The position numbers were made by a program, and so were the translations under genes. A DNA stretch of 64,000 nt from positions 4,883,192-4,947,191 of the forward strand of contig WARS01000014.1 in assembly GCA_008933995.1 (NCBI GenBank). Direction: 5' to 3'. The notes under the pieces were generated by a model that searched no databases, was not told the origin of the DNA, and saw only the letters and a program-made list of their open reading frames with translations. This document shows, piece by piece, positions 51,251 to 64,000 of the stretch. Position 1 is the first letter of the stretch. Each line of letters starts with the position of its first letter. This stretch comes from Datnioides undecimradiatus. Taxonomy: Eukaryota > Chordata > Actinopteri > Lobotiformes > Datnioididae.

Positions 51251-53276
51251 CAGACGCACATCCTGCCCTGTGACTTTTCTCTGTTAACCACAGAAAATGT
51301 CAATAAACAGTTTGCCCATCCAGCGCTGCAAAACAAACTGGCTCGGTGGGTTCCCGCTGCCAGTTGGCCACACACACACCAACACACACGCACGCACACA
51401 CTGTGAGATTAATATGGTGTGGCGAGCCCCTGCCTCTCACTGATATGTGTGTGCGCAGTCTGCTTTACAGGGGAGGCAGGTTAGCAGACAGGCTAATGCT
51501 CCTCTGCTGAATGAGGCTCCTTTTGAATCGCACAGCATAATGAACTTCCACGGTTTAGTCCGAGCCAGACCCACCAGCTTACAGCCCCCCCCCCCTCTCT
51601 CAGTCACAGGGGACCTTGGACAGAATAAAGTGGGTCAGGCTTCAACAGCAGTCAGAGGGGCTCTGAGCTTCTCCACAAAAAGTGACTGTGAAAACAAAAA
51701 AAGAGAGATGTTGAGAAAATCTTTTCATGATCGCTGTTTACTCACACTGGCAAGTGAACGAGGGAGGAAAGAAAGGAGGAAAAGATAAAGTGAAATAAAA
51801 TGTGATCTGCTTGGCTGCTCCCTAATTGCTCTGTTTCGTTGCCGCATGTTTTGTCTTTTATCAGACGGGGTTCCTGGTAAAACGGTTGTTCCTATTAGCC
51901 TACCTGCAGGTTGTACTTTAGAAACCGGACAATTCATCTGACTAAGTCCCCTATCTTAATTTATTGGACCCATTTACCTCCGGCCCACTCCTTACCGCAC
52001 ACTGCCTCTGTTCCAATGGTTAGTCAGATTTGTGTTTCCCTAGCCAAAATAATCTGCGGTTGTTCTTCAGGAGCTCTCTGCTTGCCTGGGAAAAAAAAAA
52101 AAAAAAAAACGGCCTTGTACCTCGGCCTCGCTGCTCAGGCAGTCCCCATTTCTCAACATGTTTGTGTTTTCTCTGGCAAACTCTGAGGATTCTTTTTATG
52201 GATCTGAAGTCTACATGAGAATGAATTTCTTCGACATCACTCTCCTGTGCTGGAGCAGAGAAAAAGAAAGCAATTTGTCTCCGATCATAAATATTTTGCA
52301 GCATGTCTAGAGAGACTCTTTTTTTTAACACAAAGGCTGTGTGACTTTTGTAAAAATAAAAGCAGACTTTTTGGGGGGTGAGTTGTATGTTTCTACAGTA
52401 AACATGAGCAACGAGTCATTATGCCCTTTATTCTGCAAATATATATGGGCAGAAAAATAAAAGAAACAATTGCTTTCTATCATATTAACAATCAGCACAG
52501 TTTAGCTGACAGCACATGACAATTCAGGTGGTCCCAGCAGGCTATAAAGAGAGTAAATGCATAGAATTACCAGCAGCACTTTCCTCAGCATTTACATTTT
52601 TCTGACATTATCTAGTGACATGTAATAGAATTTGCCGCTAGATGTTAGATAATACCATTTTCATCACTTTCTTTGAAGGGAAACGTTAAAATCTTTATAA
52701 CAGAAATGTGCTACATGCGAGTCCCTGCAACAGCACATGATGTGACTCAGTCCCTGTGTAACAATTCACTTGACTGTTGAACAATAGCGCTCTCCCGGTG
52801 ACGGGGGGGTGGCCTACGACTGCACACACACACACACACAGAAAAACAGAAATACCCATACACTTGAAGACGGTTTCGCACGTACGCACACACTCATGCC
52901 ACAGGAATTCATGGAAAACTGAGGCTAAAAAAACATGTATTTCTCCTCCATACAAGGTGTGCCATATATTATTCATCTGAATTTGAATGAAAAAAACTAT
53001 TCAATATTTATGGCAGGAAAGTGAAGAGAAGGCGAATCGCATGCATTTTGGTACGCAGATTTAAACATGGGAGACAGCGGGGGCAGCGTGTGAGCACGGG
53101 AGTGCCTACTTTTATTTTTGTATTACTCGGACCGTGTTCATGTCGGCATGTGTGCGTGCAAGCTTATTTCTCTCCAGTATATGGCTCTGTGTTGTGTGCA
53201 TTGTTGCTGTGCTTAGATAAAAGTATTTATGCAGATAGGGTGCGGTTGAAGATATTGTATGGGGGCAATGCAGGGA

Positions 53277-53350
53277 AGTCAAGTCAAATTTATTTATGCT
53301 AGTGCTTTTAACAAACAAGGTTTATCTCAAAGTGCTTTACATCTGGGGAA
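53277..53350. repeat. 5'-end-like fragment of a dispersed fish repeat
   Basis: AAGTCAAATTTATTTATGCT, then AGTGCTTTTAACAAACAAGG and CTCAAAGTGCTTTACA, is the typical opening of a very common fish repeat. The same landmarks in degenerate form open the element at 15186. Only this opening is clear; the rest has decayed or was never inserted. Confidence 0.55.
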
Positions 53351-53425
53351 AGGACACAAACAAAATGCAAATAAAAGCAAGATGAAAGAGGGAAACAATC
53401 CTCAAGAAGAAATGAGGCTGTATAG

Positions 53426-53487
53426 GAGGAAGAGGAGGTGAAGGAGGAGGAGGAGGAGGTGAAGGAGGAGGAGGAGAAGGAGGAGAG
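53426..53487. repeat. (GGA)n-rich purine tract
   Basis: Two related GTGAAGGAGGAGGAGGAG blocks in tandem. All-purine on the + strand, so capable of triplex or quadruplex structures. It yields a spurious poly-Glu frame. Confidence 0.9.
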
Positions 53488-54934
53488 TACATCTCTACTC
53501 TCTGCATACTTTAATATCAATTTACACTCTGCATGTATGATGCAAGACTTAGACTTTTCCTGCAGGTGTCTAGCTGCGTGTACGTTTGCATATGGGAGTG
53601 TCTGCATGCATGTATGTGTGTCTGTTTTTCCCAAGAGCATCTTTGCATGTGCAAACAGATGTTTTGCATCTCAGAGGTCAGGCCCCTCCATCTTCCTCTC
53701 GTCTCCTTCCCCTCGCCTCTCCTTTCACAAGCATCTGTTCTTCAGGGCCATGTGGGTGACACCTGCGTCCCCAGTGGCGACGCGGAGGAATCAGGTCACC
53801 TTACAAACCGGTCGGCATTACAGTTGGAGTAAGGGAGCTCGCTGCCCCCCGTCTGCTCCAAACATACGCCTAGGAGAGAGGAAATGAGAAAGACAGATAG
53901 ACACACACTTTATGTCTAGATTTATTTGTGTGAGTTGGTTGCTTTGTCTTTTTGTAAGTGCGTGTGCATACAGTTGCTCTCAGGAATTTCTTGACTGACA
54001 AATATCAAAGCCGAGAAGCGGACAGGAGAGTGCGACACATCCACTCGTCTCTCGTCTTCTCGCACGCTGTTTCTTTTCTTATCTAATTCAAGAGGAGACG
54101 ACAAATGGAGGAGGACAAGTGTGATCGCGCAGCTTGACAAAGCAGTTGCTTTTGTTGTTTTTCACCCCACACGTATGTGTGCATATGTGCGCTTACTCCG
54201 TGCTTTGATCAGTACGAGGGAGGCAATGTGCAAACAAACACAATTGTTATAATGTATTCCAGGCTTAGATGTGTAAAATAATGATGAAAGTGCAGTGTGT
54301 CGTATTGATGAAAGAGAAAGCAAACTGTGTTGTAAAGTCAGAATCCAAAGCCAAGTGTAACATCAGTGGATGTGAGTTTTGCGATAATTCCAACATTTCT
54401 GTTCAGATAGCATCAGAGTAAAGGCGTGGACAGTTTGTCATAACACGTGAACGTGTGGGTTTTTTTTCCTTAATATTAAATGTGTGGTTTTTGACTCCTC
54501 TCTGATTAGCTGTGCGTTGACTGCGTGCACCTGTCAGCGTGTGAACAGAAAGTATGCAAATGCGCGAGAAGTGATTCAACGGTGTCAACCTCTCCTATGC
54601 TGTATAGTATTTGGTTTATTGATTTTTCTGCATGAGCACACACAAACACACACAGTCGCACACACACACGCATGTTCTTGACTGGCTCAAATCCCCCACT
54701 TATTCGCAGAAAGAGATAGAAAGAGAGAGAGAGAGGGAGAGGAACGACGATAGAAAGGTGATGTGTGAATGGTTGTTCTTGTCTGAGTCATCCGGGTTTG
54801 TTTTTCAGCTCTCTCACTCAACAGTCCATTAGCTCAGTGTTGGAAGGGCTGGTATTGGATTCTAGCTGACATGTTCCCCCAAGTCTGAGAGCGAGAGATG
54901 AGGGCACACGCTGTGCAGAGTGCTCTAATACTGC

Positions 54935-54980
<46 letters not shown>

Positions 54981-55443
54981 TCTGTTGGTTGTGAAAAAAA
55001 AACAAGAAGAAAGAAAGAAAGAGAGCGAAAGTGAGGCAGGAGCAAGAGCGAAAGAACTGGCTAAAAATAAGGTGGCCAAAATGTGGAAAAATGTGAAAGG
55101 AAAACGTGAAAACATGGTTATCAAATTTCATGTATCTATTTAGCTGGAGTTTCCTTCCAAAATAAGTTATCGACCATTTGGAAAATATGACACCTTCTCT
55201 GACAAAATGATTGCTGACACAAAAGCAGCACATAATGGAATGTTAATGACGTTACTTGATAGCTGAAAAGGTTTTACTTCTTAGGCATTCTGAGGAATAA
55301 ACATCAAATATCAAATCACATTCGTGTTCTACATTTGGATTTGTAGCATTTTGGGATGAAATCCTTCGCTTCACCTGAAACTCTCTTTGATTCCCTTCAC
55401 AAACAAGCACAGCACTTAAATTTCTGTTCTTGTCTACCTCCAG
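53488..55443 (+). other. tenm3: Intron between the two teneurin exons, right part
   Basis: No exon recognised. Contains a (CA)n tract at 54937-54977, a GA-rich patch at 54711-54745 and an AT-rich run just before the acceptor. The acceptor TTCTTGTCTACCTCCAG ends at 55443 and has an ordinary pyrimidine tract. Confidence 0.75.
54937..54978. repeat. (CA)n microsatellite
   Basis: About 20 CA units, about 470 bp upstream of the second teneurin exon. Confidence 0.95.
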
Positions 55444-55675
55444 GGGCTGCCAACCACCACAGTCAGTCCACGCTACGGCCTCCACTGCCCCCTCCGCACA
55501 ACCACCACACCTTATCCCACCAGTCTGCCAACAGCCTGAACAGAAACACCCTGAGGGGGGGACGCAACCCTATCCACGCCCCTGCTCCGGGCACCGGAGA
55601 CGGACCAACCACCCCGGAGTCGGTCCAGCTGCAAGACAGCTGGGTTCTCAACAGTAACGTCCCGCTGGAGACCAG
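55444..55675 (+). CDS. tenm3: Teneurin-3 cytoplasmic-domain exon ending before the membrane segment
   Basis: 232-nt internal exon, entered in phase 1 and left in phase 2. Successive motifs are [35 protein letters not shown] and [20 protein letters not shown], ending ET plus a split Arg codon. This order is diagnostic of the teneurin N-terminal cytoplasmic domain. From memory, HAPAP followed by [13 protein letters not shown] is the teneurin-3 form, whereas teneurin-2 has GSNVPLESR and teneurin-4 diverges more. The PPLPPPH segment is a proline-rich SH3-type ligand, a feature reported to bind adaptor proteins in teneurin-1. In teneurins the next exon begins near HFLFK and leads to the single transmembrane helix; it is not in this window. 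The donor CAG|GTCAGA has C at +3 and so is weaker than the previous one. A run of seven G within the RGGR codons is a sequencing-error-prone spot. Confidence 0.95.
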
Positions 55676-58600
55676 GTCAGAAGAAACATGTTCCCCTCCA
55701 CTATTTTCTTCTGTTTTTACAGTTGACATGTTTACCTGACACTGATATCCAGAGCCACTTACAGTAAGCACAGCGGTGGAAATAAGCCCCGGGTAATCAA
55801 TAGAAAGGAATGAAAGGTCAGAGCCATGCTGCTTTAACAACATTCCTGTGTGCACAGACTGATGGTGTCAGACAGAAAATAATGGCTGAGGAGGATGTAG
55901 CCCTGATACAGAACTGTTCACTCACTCGGGCAATCAGAGGGTTTGTCATTAGTCGCCAAAGGAAGGCAATCTTCTGAGTCACCTTGGAACCAGGCCAGCA
56001 TAAAGCAGGACAAAACACAACATAGTAGTACCTGGTCATGGAATAAAAAGCTAAATTTATCCTTGTGTCCTTGCAAACTAGATAGTGGTGGAACAGCATA
56101 ATAGTAATGCTAGGAAACAGCAAATAGTCTTCCAAGGTAGATGCACGCAAATTAGCTTTGATTTAGAACATATTAAAAGATTATTTAAGGGACATATTTA
56201 TACTGTTGACCTTTGTCTGAAGACGGCAAATGATTTCTCTGCTATGGAGTGGACACAGCTAAAGCTAGAGCTCCATTCTGAGCACATGGTTCCTCCAGAA
56301 GTCAGCACTGTCAATACGGTTTGTCATTGGTAAAGAGATTCTAACTCTGAGGATGCTCACATGGTGAGTTTCAGCGCAGGTCCATTAAAATAAAAACACA
56401 ATTGCACAAGCCTATTCGACTGCACCATGCCTGTTCACCAAAACATGAATCAGGCAAGGCAGCCCAAAGTGTTTAACTGACTTGCAGTCGATCAAAAGAA
56501 CACATTTGAATGTCAATGTTTGCCACCGTTGAACTCTAAAGTTTGTTGGAGCCCCACACTGATTAACTTTGCCACTGCGGTCAAATCAACTTATCATGCT
56601 GACCTTATTTAACTTTGTACTATAAACTTTTGCCGTCATAAATAACAATGTGACAGGGCTCTTAGATATGATATGTGAGACCCACTCAGTATAACAATAT
56701 AATTGTTATATATTTTTTTTTTTTACATTTTCAACTTTCTTTTCACACCAAAATTTGTCTGCAGAAGAACATTTCAGGCACAGTTGCAGAGTTCAACTGA
56801 TTTACAACCGGTGTACTTTTTGGCACATATCACATGTATATATCAGTTTGCTATTTATACATGAAAGCTGCACTTTTTAGTTCACCGATCAGAAACGAAA
56901 CCACAAAATGTCACGAGTGTCACATGGAGTCTCCCCTCCGTCGTTCAAAGCCAATATATGACCCGCCTAACCAAAAGGAAAATTGCTGATGGCCTCTGAT
57001 TCAAGAGTGTGTTACTCAAACACATTCTGTACCCTATCTCTAAGCACAACACATACAAAAAGCCGCCATGTGTCAAAGCTATTATGCATGCAACCCGGAG
57101 TGAGGGAGCAGGAAATACAAACCATTTCACACACCCTACACATGTGCTTTTGCCAGGACACAAAGAACACTTACCAGGCAAACGGAGCATTCATGCAGGG
57201 TATTACTATTCATGAGGCTTGCAGTGAGAAGGACACCGCCTACATGCTTGCTAGCATGCGCACGCTCGCTCTCTGAGCATTTACGCTTCAAGCTGTAGTT
57301 GTGTTTCTCCTGCTGGGCACTGGGGCTCCCAGCTCTGATGGTCCCGGATAAGCTCCCCAGAGTGCCGGCCCTGTGCAGTATTTATGAGGCCTGGCCATGT
57401 TTAATTCAGCCCCACTGATCTCAGGTCTATGCTTAACCTGTGCTGATGCATCGCACCGGTATGCATGATGGGAAAGAAGAAGCACAGGGTTGAACAACCA
57501 TACCTATACCTTTAAATAGAAGCTATTTGCAGCCCCAATTGTTTATCTAGACCTGTGTTGCCATGGTGATGCACATACCATACCATAGCTTGAGGAGAGG
57601 AAACCTTTTTGTTATTTTTGTTGTTGTAAATGATGCAGTGATCTTTGGTGAGGCTGGGGTTACATAAATAAAGTTATAAATCCTCTGTTCACTGAAGGTG
57701 CTGTGAGTGCGTCTTCACAGATTTAAATGAAGCAACACACACACTCACACACTCTGTCAAGTCCCCTGCGGTGCCAGTATTTGGTCATGTTCAGGTGGTG
57801 GGGTTGGGCATGGCTCAGAGCCTGACGCAGTGAATGGAGCCCAGAACAGAGTTTCCAGCTCCACCCTCCAGCCCAGATTGGACCCTCCTCTCTGGGCCCG
57901 GTGATGGCAGAGGCTGGGTGGTTCTGGCTAGAGCTGCTGGAGCTTGTGACTGGGTCAGGGCCAGCCGGGCACAGCCAGAGAGTCACACCATCCCTGCACT
58001 GGCAGAGCTCCTCCATCCCATTATAACCAGCAGCTCGGAGATGATGAGCACACGTGCACGTGCGAGGGAGGGACCGTGTGATTGTGTGCATTTGTGTGTA
58101 CGTTTGCATCCAAGCATGTGTGTTTTCTTTGACAGCGACTGCTCCCCACTGTAATCATATGTAAATCTTGGCATTTGTTGTCCGTCCGTGATAGGAAACG
58201 TGTGCGCGCACTGGTGTGTGTTTTGGCTTGACCCAATAGTGTGACAGCGCTGAGGGGATGAAGATTGATCACCTAAGAACACCCCAGGGCTTGAATGACT
58301 GGCAGAGAAAGAAAGAGATAGAAACAGAGGGTGGAGGGGGGGTGACGGAGAGGGGAAATGGAAAGAATGGTTTACGGTAGTGGAGGGAGAGATAAAGAGG
58401 GAGAGAAATGGAGAGGGGTGGTGATTGAGGGAGATTGTTTTGGGAAGTGTGTATGAGAGAAGATAGAAAGGCAGAGGAGGGAGATTGGGGCACGTAGAAC
58501 ATGGATACATTTACTGGTGTGAGATGAATGACTATAGATGTAGGTGTGGGTATGTGTGTGTGTGAGCAAGGAACAGACAGAAAAAATGCATTGCTCTGTG

Positions 58601-61600
58601 TGCATGCGAGTGCACATGTGTTGCAGCATTTTGCGAGAAAGCACCTGATTTCCAATCGGTCCCTTGGAGCCTCTTGGCGAGCTGATGCCAGTTTCAATCT
58701 CTCTCTGTGATCTCAGGACATTCCCCTGCATCCCCCTGCTCACTCTGCTGTGGGCCACAGCTCTAGGGGAGAAATAAGATCACTGAGAGGGTTGCAGCAT
58801 CTCAATTTATCTGGAAGGAGCAGCGCAGGGTAGGATGGTGTGGAGGCCAGGGGGCCGGGAGGGGGGGGGTACTATAGGTTACTTTCAAATGCATTACTGT
58901 GGAGACAAAATCAGAGATGCTACATGTGGGAACCACAGGGGGTGGAGGAGAAGAAGAGGCTACAGAAGCAAAGATGCTCAGCCCTTCAAAACAGTTTATA
59001 CCGCAAACATAATGTCTGATCTTATCATGCAGAGCCAACTGACCCACAATTACCTATCCCCAGCATATCTGTGTTATATTGGATCCATATTATATTCTGA
59101 ATATGCATCAACATGTTAACTGTTATAATGCAAAAACATGACACTGGTAATATGCTGGTGACGCTTCAAAGATATATGGGAATATTTTACTGATGTGTAT
59201 TCTTTAAAAGGATTTGTTTAAAACAGCAGCTTTCTAAGTACCTTTGCATTGTCTTAAAGGTAAACAATCCACACAGAAAGGGTCTATTTCAGAAATCCAG
59301 TTTCAATCGAATCCAAACTACCTTCAGCCAAGATTGAAAACAGTTTGATTGATCAATCAGTCACTTGAGTTTAATCAGATCCTGACTCATCTACTCATCT
59401 ACGGCCTTTGCCGTGTGATATGTCCCCCCGGCTCATTTCCCTGAAGCTTAATGAGCCTCATATTATATTTCATAAAAATGTAATAGATTCCTCTGAAGTT
59501 AGCAGAGATGTTCTTTATTTCAGGACAGGTGAGGCACCTTAAAAAGCATCGCTGAAATTCCGATATTTCCGAAATACGATATTTCAGTGAAGTATATATG
59601 AAGTTTTATCTTTTTACACGTTTTCACACATCCGCTGAGGTTTCAGAGATATCCACCTCTGGCCACCCCAACTTTGGGCGTGTAACTTGGCTGAACTGTT
59701 ACTTTAATGTCAAGAAACTCTTTGAATAGTTGAACAATAGATCTGATGCCGCGTGTGTATTTTTTTTTCTTTTTATCATGAGGCCTCAGTGTTTTCCCAT
59801 GTCCTCCTTCAAAGAAACACTCAGCAAATGAATGCCCATTATACTGCATCCATCTGCCGATTATTGTTGTCTACAATTGTAGCAGGGAACAATTCTCATG
59901 ACGACATCTTTGAGCATTCTCCCGGAGCCCTTTGTTTCATTCTCAGATCTGACCGTTTTTCAGTCACCCCCATACCGAGTCGACCTCCCTTAATTGTTCT
60001 CCACCTCTGATGATGATTCTCAGGGTGCTATCCTAAGCAACCACATGTTTGCGAGAGCTGAGAAAACGAAGAGTGTGTGCGCGTGTGCTTGCGAGACACG
60101 CGTGCTCGTTCGCTCAAGGGGAATGCGAGCTTTGACTTCTTGCTAATTACCCAGCATGCTCTCTGTTCTGTGGTTAATTGTCCAGGTCCTCTTTTCTCTC
60201 AATGGGGAACAGGGTTGGAATGGAGTGAAAACACATCCTTCCCTCCTCCCTCTGTCTGTCTTCTAATCTATAGCCCCCTTCTCCATCCGCCGTCCTTCTC
60301 TTATGTCACTTTATGCCACGCGAGGAGGCAAATGAAATGTTTGGTAGCACTTAGTGGGCCAATCTTGTGAAAGAAGACCAGCGTAATGTTTTATCGTTTG
60401 TGCATGGGCAACTATGTCGGAGCCTGTGCAAATGTGTGTCAGTGTGTGAGTTGGTTCTCCCTTCCTGCATGTATACGTGCGTGTGCTGCATGTGTAAGAC
60501 AGGATGCATGACAGCGAGCCAGCAATGGTTAGACTAGTGGAGGGGTGGGTGGAGGGGGGTCTGCTGCTGCACGGGGCTCAGGAGAAGGAGGCGAGGAAAG
60601 GGGGGGGGGGGTCTCTCTGTCAGCTCTCTCTAATTATGTGTGACGTTTCCATGCTGGACCACTGTCAAAAATCCCACTATATTCACACACAAGTACACAG
60701 ACACACATACAAGCAAACACACACCCCAGCCTAATGATACAGAGTTGTGATTGCCGGCTGCCTGCTATGATAGAACCCCTCCATAGTCCTCCGCAACATA
60801 AATCAATGTCAATTACCTCCCCAGAGCACATTAGACACTTTCCATTCCTACTCGTAATTAGTATGGCCCATAGACATATTCCCATCCCACACCAAGCTCA
60901 CAGTGGAGCTTCTGCACACAAACAACAAAGCCAGGGAATGAAATTAATTCAGTGCCCACGTTCAAATACATACCAGCACACCAGATCATATACATTCTGT
61001 CGCATGGAACACAAGTAATTCACCCACTCACCCTCACCTTGCATTCATACACACATTAGGGGCGTTGTAATTAATTACTGCTGGCCTTGCCATCACAGAG
61101 TGCAGCTGTGAAAATGAGCTGAAGCAAAGACACATGCTGGCTGACCTTGGAGCGTGTATATTTGTGCGTATACGCATGCTTGCGATGCGCGTTCTTGCAT
61201 TTGGGAGCGCGTAGATTTATGCGCTCATATTAAAATTGATGGCTGTGACACTGAGAGGCTGGTATTTTTAGACAATCACCTCATATTTCTTTGCGTGCCA
61301 TCTCCTCTCGCGCTCTTTCAGCCTCTATCTGTCTAGAGGCTTTTTTTTCACTTTCTTCTCTTTCCCCTATTTTCCTTGGTGTCACGCAGCATACCTGACA
61401 GGTAAAGGGGGAGGAGGAAGGAGAGAAGAGGTGAAGGAGGAAGAAAGAGAAGAGTCTAGCAGGATACCAATCCAACAATCAGTGGCATGAGATGATGAGA
61501 GAGTAAGAGAGAAACAGAGCCCAGACTGGCTGAATAATTGATAGAGAGTGGAACGGCGCTCCCAAACCAAATCTTCATGCTCTGAGCACATCACCTGTTT

Positions 61601-61878
61601 TCACCAACTGTTTTTAGACGAGCAGACACATGTACAGACATGCTGTTATGAAACAGCAGTTATTAAAGGCATCAAAAGGATGGGAGACCGCACAGCAAAG
61701 TGCAGTTAAGCACTATTTTAAATAGCAATCATCAGATCCAGCGACGGCAGCGGGTTATTACTGGTCCTACTAGCCTAGTCTGAATAAACAGACAGTGAGC
61801 TACAGTCGAGAGAACAGAGCACTGGCACACATTTGTGCATACACACATGTTTGTATTATTTCATCTCTGAGGACTCTG
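55676..61878 (+). other. tenm3: Start of the next teneurin intron
   Basis: No exon carrying HFLFK, the transmembrane helix or any later teneurin domain was found, so this intron is at least 8.3 kb long. The sequence to about 57240 is AT-rich and repeat-poor. 57835-58030 is relatively GC-rich. Purine-rich blocks lie at about 58300-58480 and 60535-60615, and pyrimidine or purine strings near 61300-61460. Short CA/TG tracts are scattered. Confidence 0.75.
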
Positions 61879-62120
61879 TCTGACATAGTGCCAGAGTTGA
61901 GTCATAAAGTTTGGACCAGAGGCAGATTTGAGTCACGAATCTGGTGACTTTAGACTCCACTTGACTCCACTTGACTAAGTAAAGACTTGAACTTCTGCCT
62001 TTACATTTCGATTGACTTGGTATCCTCCCAGAGCCCAAATATTCAAAATTCTGTGATAAGAAAGTCTACAGCAAGCTCAACTCTTGGTTTCCCTGTCAAC
62101 AACTTGACTCTTAACCACTC
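61879..62120. repeat. Degenerate GACTT/GAGTC-rich repeat
   Basis: Contains GACTCCACTT twice in tandem (61953-61976) and several more GAGTC, GACTT and CTTGACT words, as in a fish repeat made of 'gacttgactc' variants. Similar words recur at about 62588-62665, suggesting one decayed element about 800 bp long. Confidence 0.35.
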
Positions 62121-64000
62121 CAAAAGCCATATGTCATGTTGGGCAAACAGGTGATGAAATGTGGATGCAGCAGTGAGACAGCAGAGAGACAAAACATGAT
62201 AACTTACATTCTCACATTCAGACTGAACACTCTGCTGGAGTCCACAGTAAACTTGCAGCAACATGCAAAACTTAAAAACCACTGTTATACAAGCACTTTC
62301 AACAATGTTGTGCAATGTAATGTAAAGTGCCTTTGAGCAAGGCTAATCTTAAACACTAGACTTAATCTGCTTTAGCCAGCTCATATTTAATCTAAGAGCA
62401 AGCAGCAAATAAATCATTTTAAATCTATGAGGCCTCGTTAATGCACAGCATGGAAGTAGAGTAACATAATCTTCGCAGCTTAAATGATCTTTTAACATCT
62501 TAATTGTCATTGATGGCATACTAGCAGAAACGTTAGCCTAAAAGCACTGCTCCACATCTAAAAGTGTTCCATAATGTCTTCTTTTAGGACTTTCAAGGAA
62601 TTTGTCTTGATTCAGAACTTCCCGGATTTGACATAGGACTTCAAAAGAGTTCAGCTTTGACCTACCTTCACAGGATCTCGGTTATTAATATAAGCTGTTA
62701 TCAATATTGTGGGTGTACTCATTTTTCCTCCAAATACAAGATTTAAGACACGTTGTTTTATGCACCTCCATATTTGCTGTGTCGTAGAAATGTTTTTATC
62801 TTCTGAGAACTCAACAATTATTGTTGTAATGTTATCATTACCAAGAAATGAAATAGGCTTTCATGGAAATAGGAATTATTATTTAACTACCACAACATGG
62901 CCCAGCATCTGCACTGAATGGGGTCCCAGTGCCTCAAACAGCATTGAAAGGAGACCAGAGTGTCCTTTCTATGGACAAATGTCCTCACTCCCAAGGTCAG
63001 GCTCTAACAAAGACTGAAGTACCAGAGCATGGGCACCTGCATACCCACACACTCACAAACACACAAACAAGTAAGTTCCACAGAGCAGTGAGACAAAAAC
63101 TCGCCCTCCTCAGTCATCTTTGAGGCAATAGTGTGACCTCGCCTCCTCTGATCTGTTGCGCTCACCTGAGGGCTTTCTTCTGTCGTACCACCTGGTGTCT
63201 GTATAGGGGCAGCTCCTCACTCCCCGTGTGTGCTATGACTGTGTTGTGAAAGAAACAAAGGTGTCAGAAAAGTGTTTCTTACTTTGTCCTTGGAAAGTTT
63301 CTTCAAGTGCAGTTTTCCATTTTCTTACCATGGCATCGACAGTCCTTCAAGGTCAGATCGGAAAAGAAGTATGAAAGGAAAGAGGGAGGGAAATCTTTTG
63401 TGGAATGAATGAAGACATGAGTGAAGTAGTACTGGGGTGAAGAAAAAATGATAGCAAGGGCAATGGGAAGAAGAGGGGAGGGAGAGCGAAAGGAGGTGCA
63501 TCGGGTGAGCAGGTGCAGCGATAGCAGAGGATAATGGGTAATATGAGCAAAGGATGATGGTTCAAATCCCTCTATTATCCTCTCTCTGAGCTCTGACCCT
63601 ACTGGGCAATGAGGACAGGAAAGGGGGACGGCTGTGATCCTCTAGAGCCATTGAGAGCAGAAACGAGGAGCATTGTAAGTGGGGTAAGCAGAGACGAAGC
63701 AAGGGAGGGGGGAAAAAAGAGTACAGCAGGTGGAGGTTAAAAAGAGACCTTGGTCTGGAACGGGCTGAATCAGAGACGCAATCAGTTCAAGGGTGTTCAA
63801 ACCTGTATGACAGGAAGGATTCATCGAAAAGAGAAATTGGACAGGAGCTTGCACATATGTGACCCTCTCATCTGAACTCTGATTGGGTGGTCGACTGGCA
63901 TGTCCACTCCGTGTTTACCTTCTTCCAGGGCTACCAGCGCCTTTTCTACCTTTACGTCTTGTTTCAGCTACGGTCGATCGGCTAATAACATGACACGCTG
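62121..64000 (+). other. tenm3: Teneurin intron continued to the window edge
   Basis: AT-rich to about 62900, then ordinary sequence with a purine-rich block at about 63360-63500 and 63655-63745. An acceptor-like CTTCTTCCAG near 63928 precedes an open stretch, GYQRLFYLYVLFQLRS, but no donor follows inside the window and it does not match a teneurin, so no exon was called. Confidence 0.6.

Larger units (their letters stand above)
47746..53276 (+). other. tenm3: Intron between the two teneurin exons, left part
   Basis: The whole intron is 7,698 bp (47746-55443). This part has AT-rich, repeat-poor sequence at about 48000-48430 and 48880-49110 (the latter looks like possible conserved regulatory DNA), a purine-rich block at about 49250-49570, TG tracts near 50502-50526 and 50678-50722, and CA tracts near 51211-51250 and 52823-52841. 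A patch at about 50085-50275 is richer in CpG than its surroundings. No further exon was recognised. Confidence 0.75.

Noticed and set aside
63930..63985. Acceptor followed by an open stretch at the window edge, considered as the next teneurin exon
   Set aside because: Sequence does not match the HFLFK or transmembrane region and no donor is visible.

Overview
This window is vertebrate, most likely ray-finned fish, non-coding DNA that contains a small part of one large gene on the + strand. The evidence for a fish is the very high density of long (CA)n/(TG)n tracts, (GATA)n, (AT)n, polypyrimidine and polypurine stretches, fragments resembling dispersed repeats of fish genomes, spliced short exons, and no gene-dense or operon-like organisation. 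The listed open frames are almost all shadows of dinucleotide repeats (Thr-His, Cys-Val, Ser-Leu runs) and do not represent genes.

Two exons are convincing: 47539-47745 and 55444-55675. Both have polypyrimidine tracts, AG acceptors and GT donors, and they join in the same phase. Translated together they give a Pro/Ser-rich segment with [35 protein letters not shown] and [22 protein letters not shown]. This is the N-terminal cytoplasmic domain of a teneurin (Ten_N family), just before the transmembrane segment. The form of the last motif fits teneurin-3 (tenm3/odz3) better than the other paralogs, from memory of the family. The transmembrane, EGF, NHL, YD-repeat and C-terminal parts must lie to the right of the window. 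The canonical first coding exon (MDVKERRPY-type) is not here and should lie to the left.

Layout: 1-745 is AT-rich with a poly(A)-type signal at its right end. 746-5280 is microsatellite-rich intronic or intergenic DNA with a near-perfect CTCF-type site. 5281-6507 is a pyrimidine/purine-rich, CpG-containing block that looks like a promoter followed by an unannotated first exon ending at a strong GTAAGA donor. About 555 bp before the ATG at 6456 contain no other ATG, and the 17-codon frame from it exits in the phase that the 47539 exon requires. 6508-47538 would then be a 41-kb intron holding simple repeats, a few old dispersed elements and several repeat-free islands that could be conserved regulatory DNA. 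47539-55675 holds the two coding exons and a 7.7-kb intron. 55676-64000 is the start of the next intron.

The most interesting result is the possible alternative, short N-terminus of teneurin-3 driven by an internal promoter near 6 kb. I saw no novel enzyme system, virus, CRISPR array or mobile element with an intact gene.
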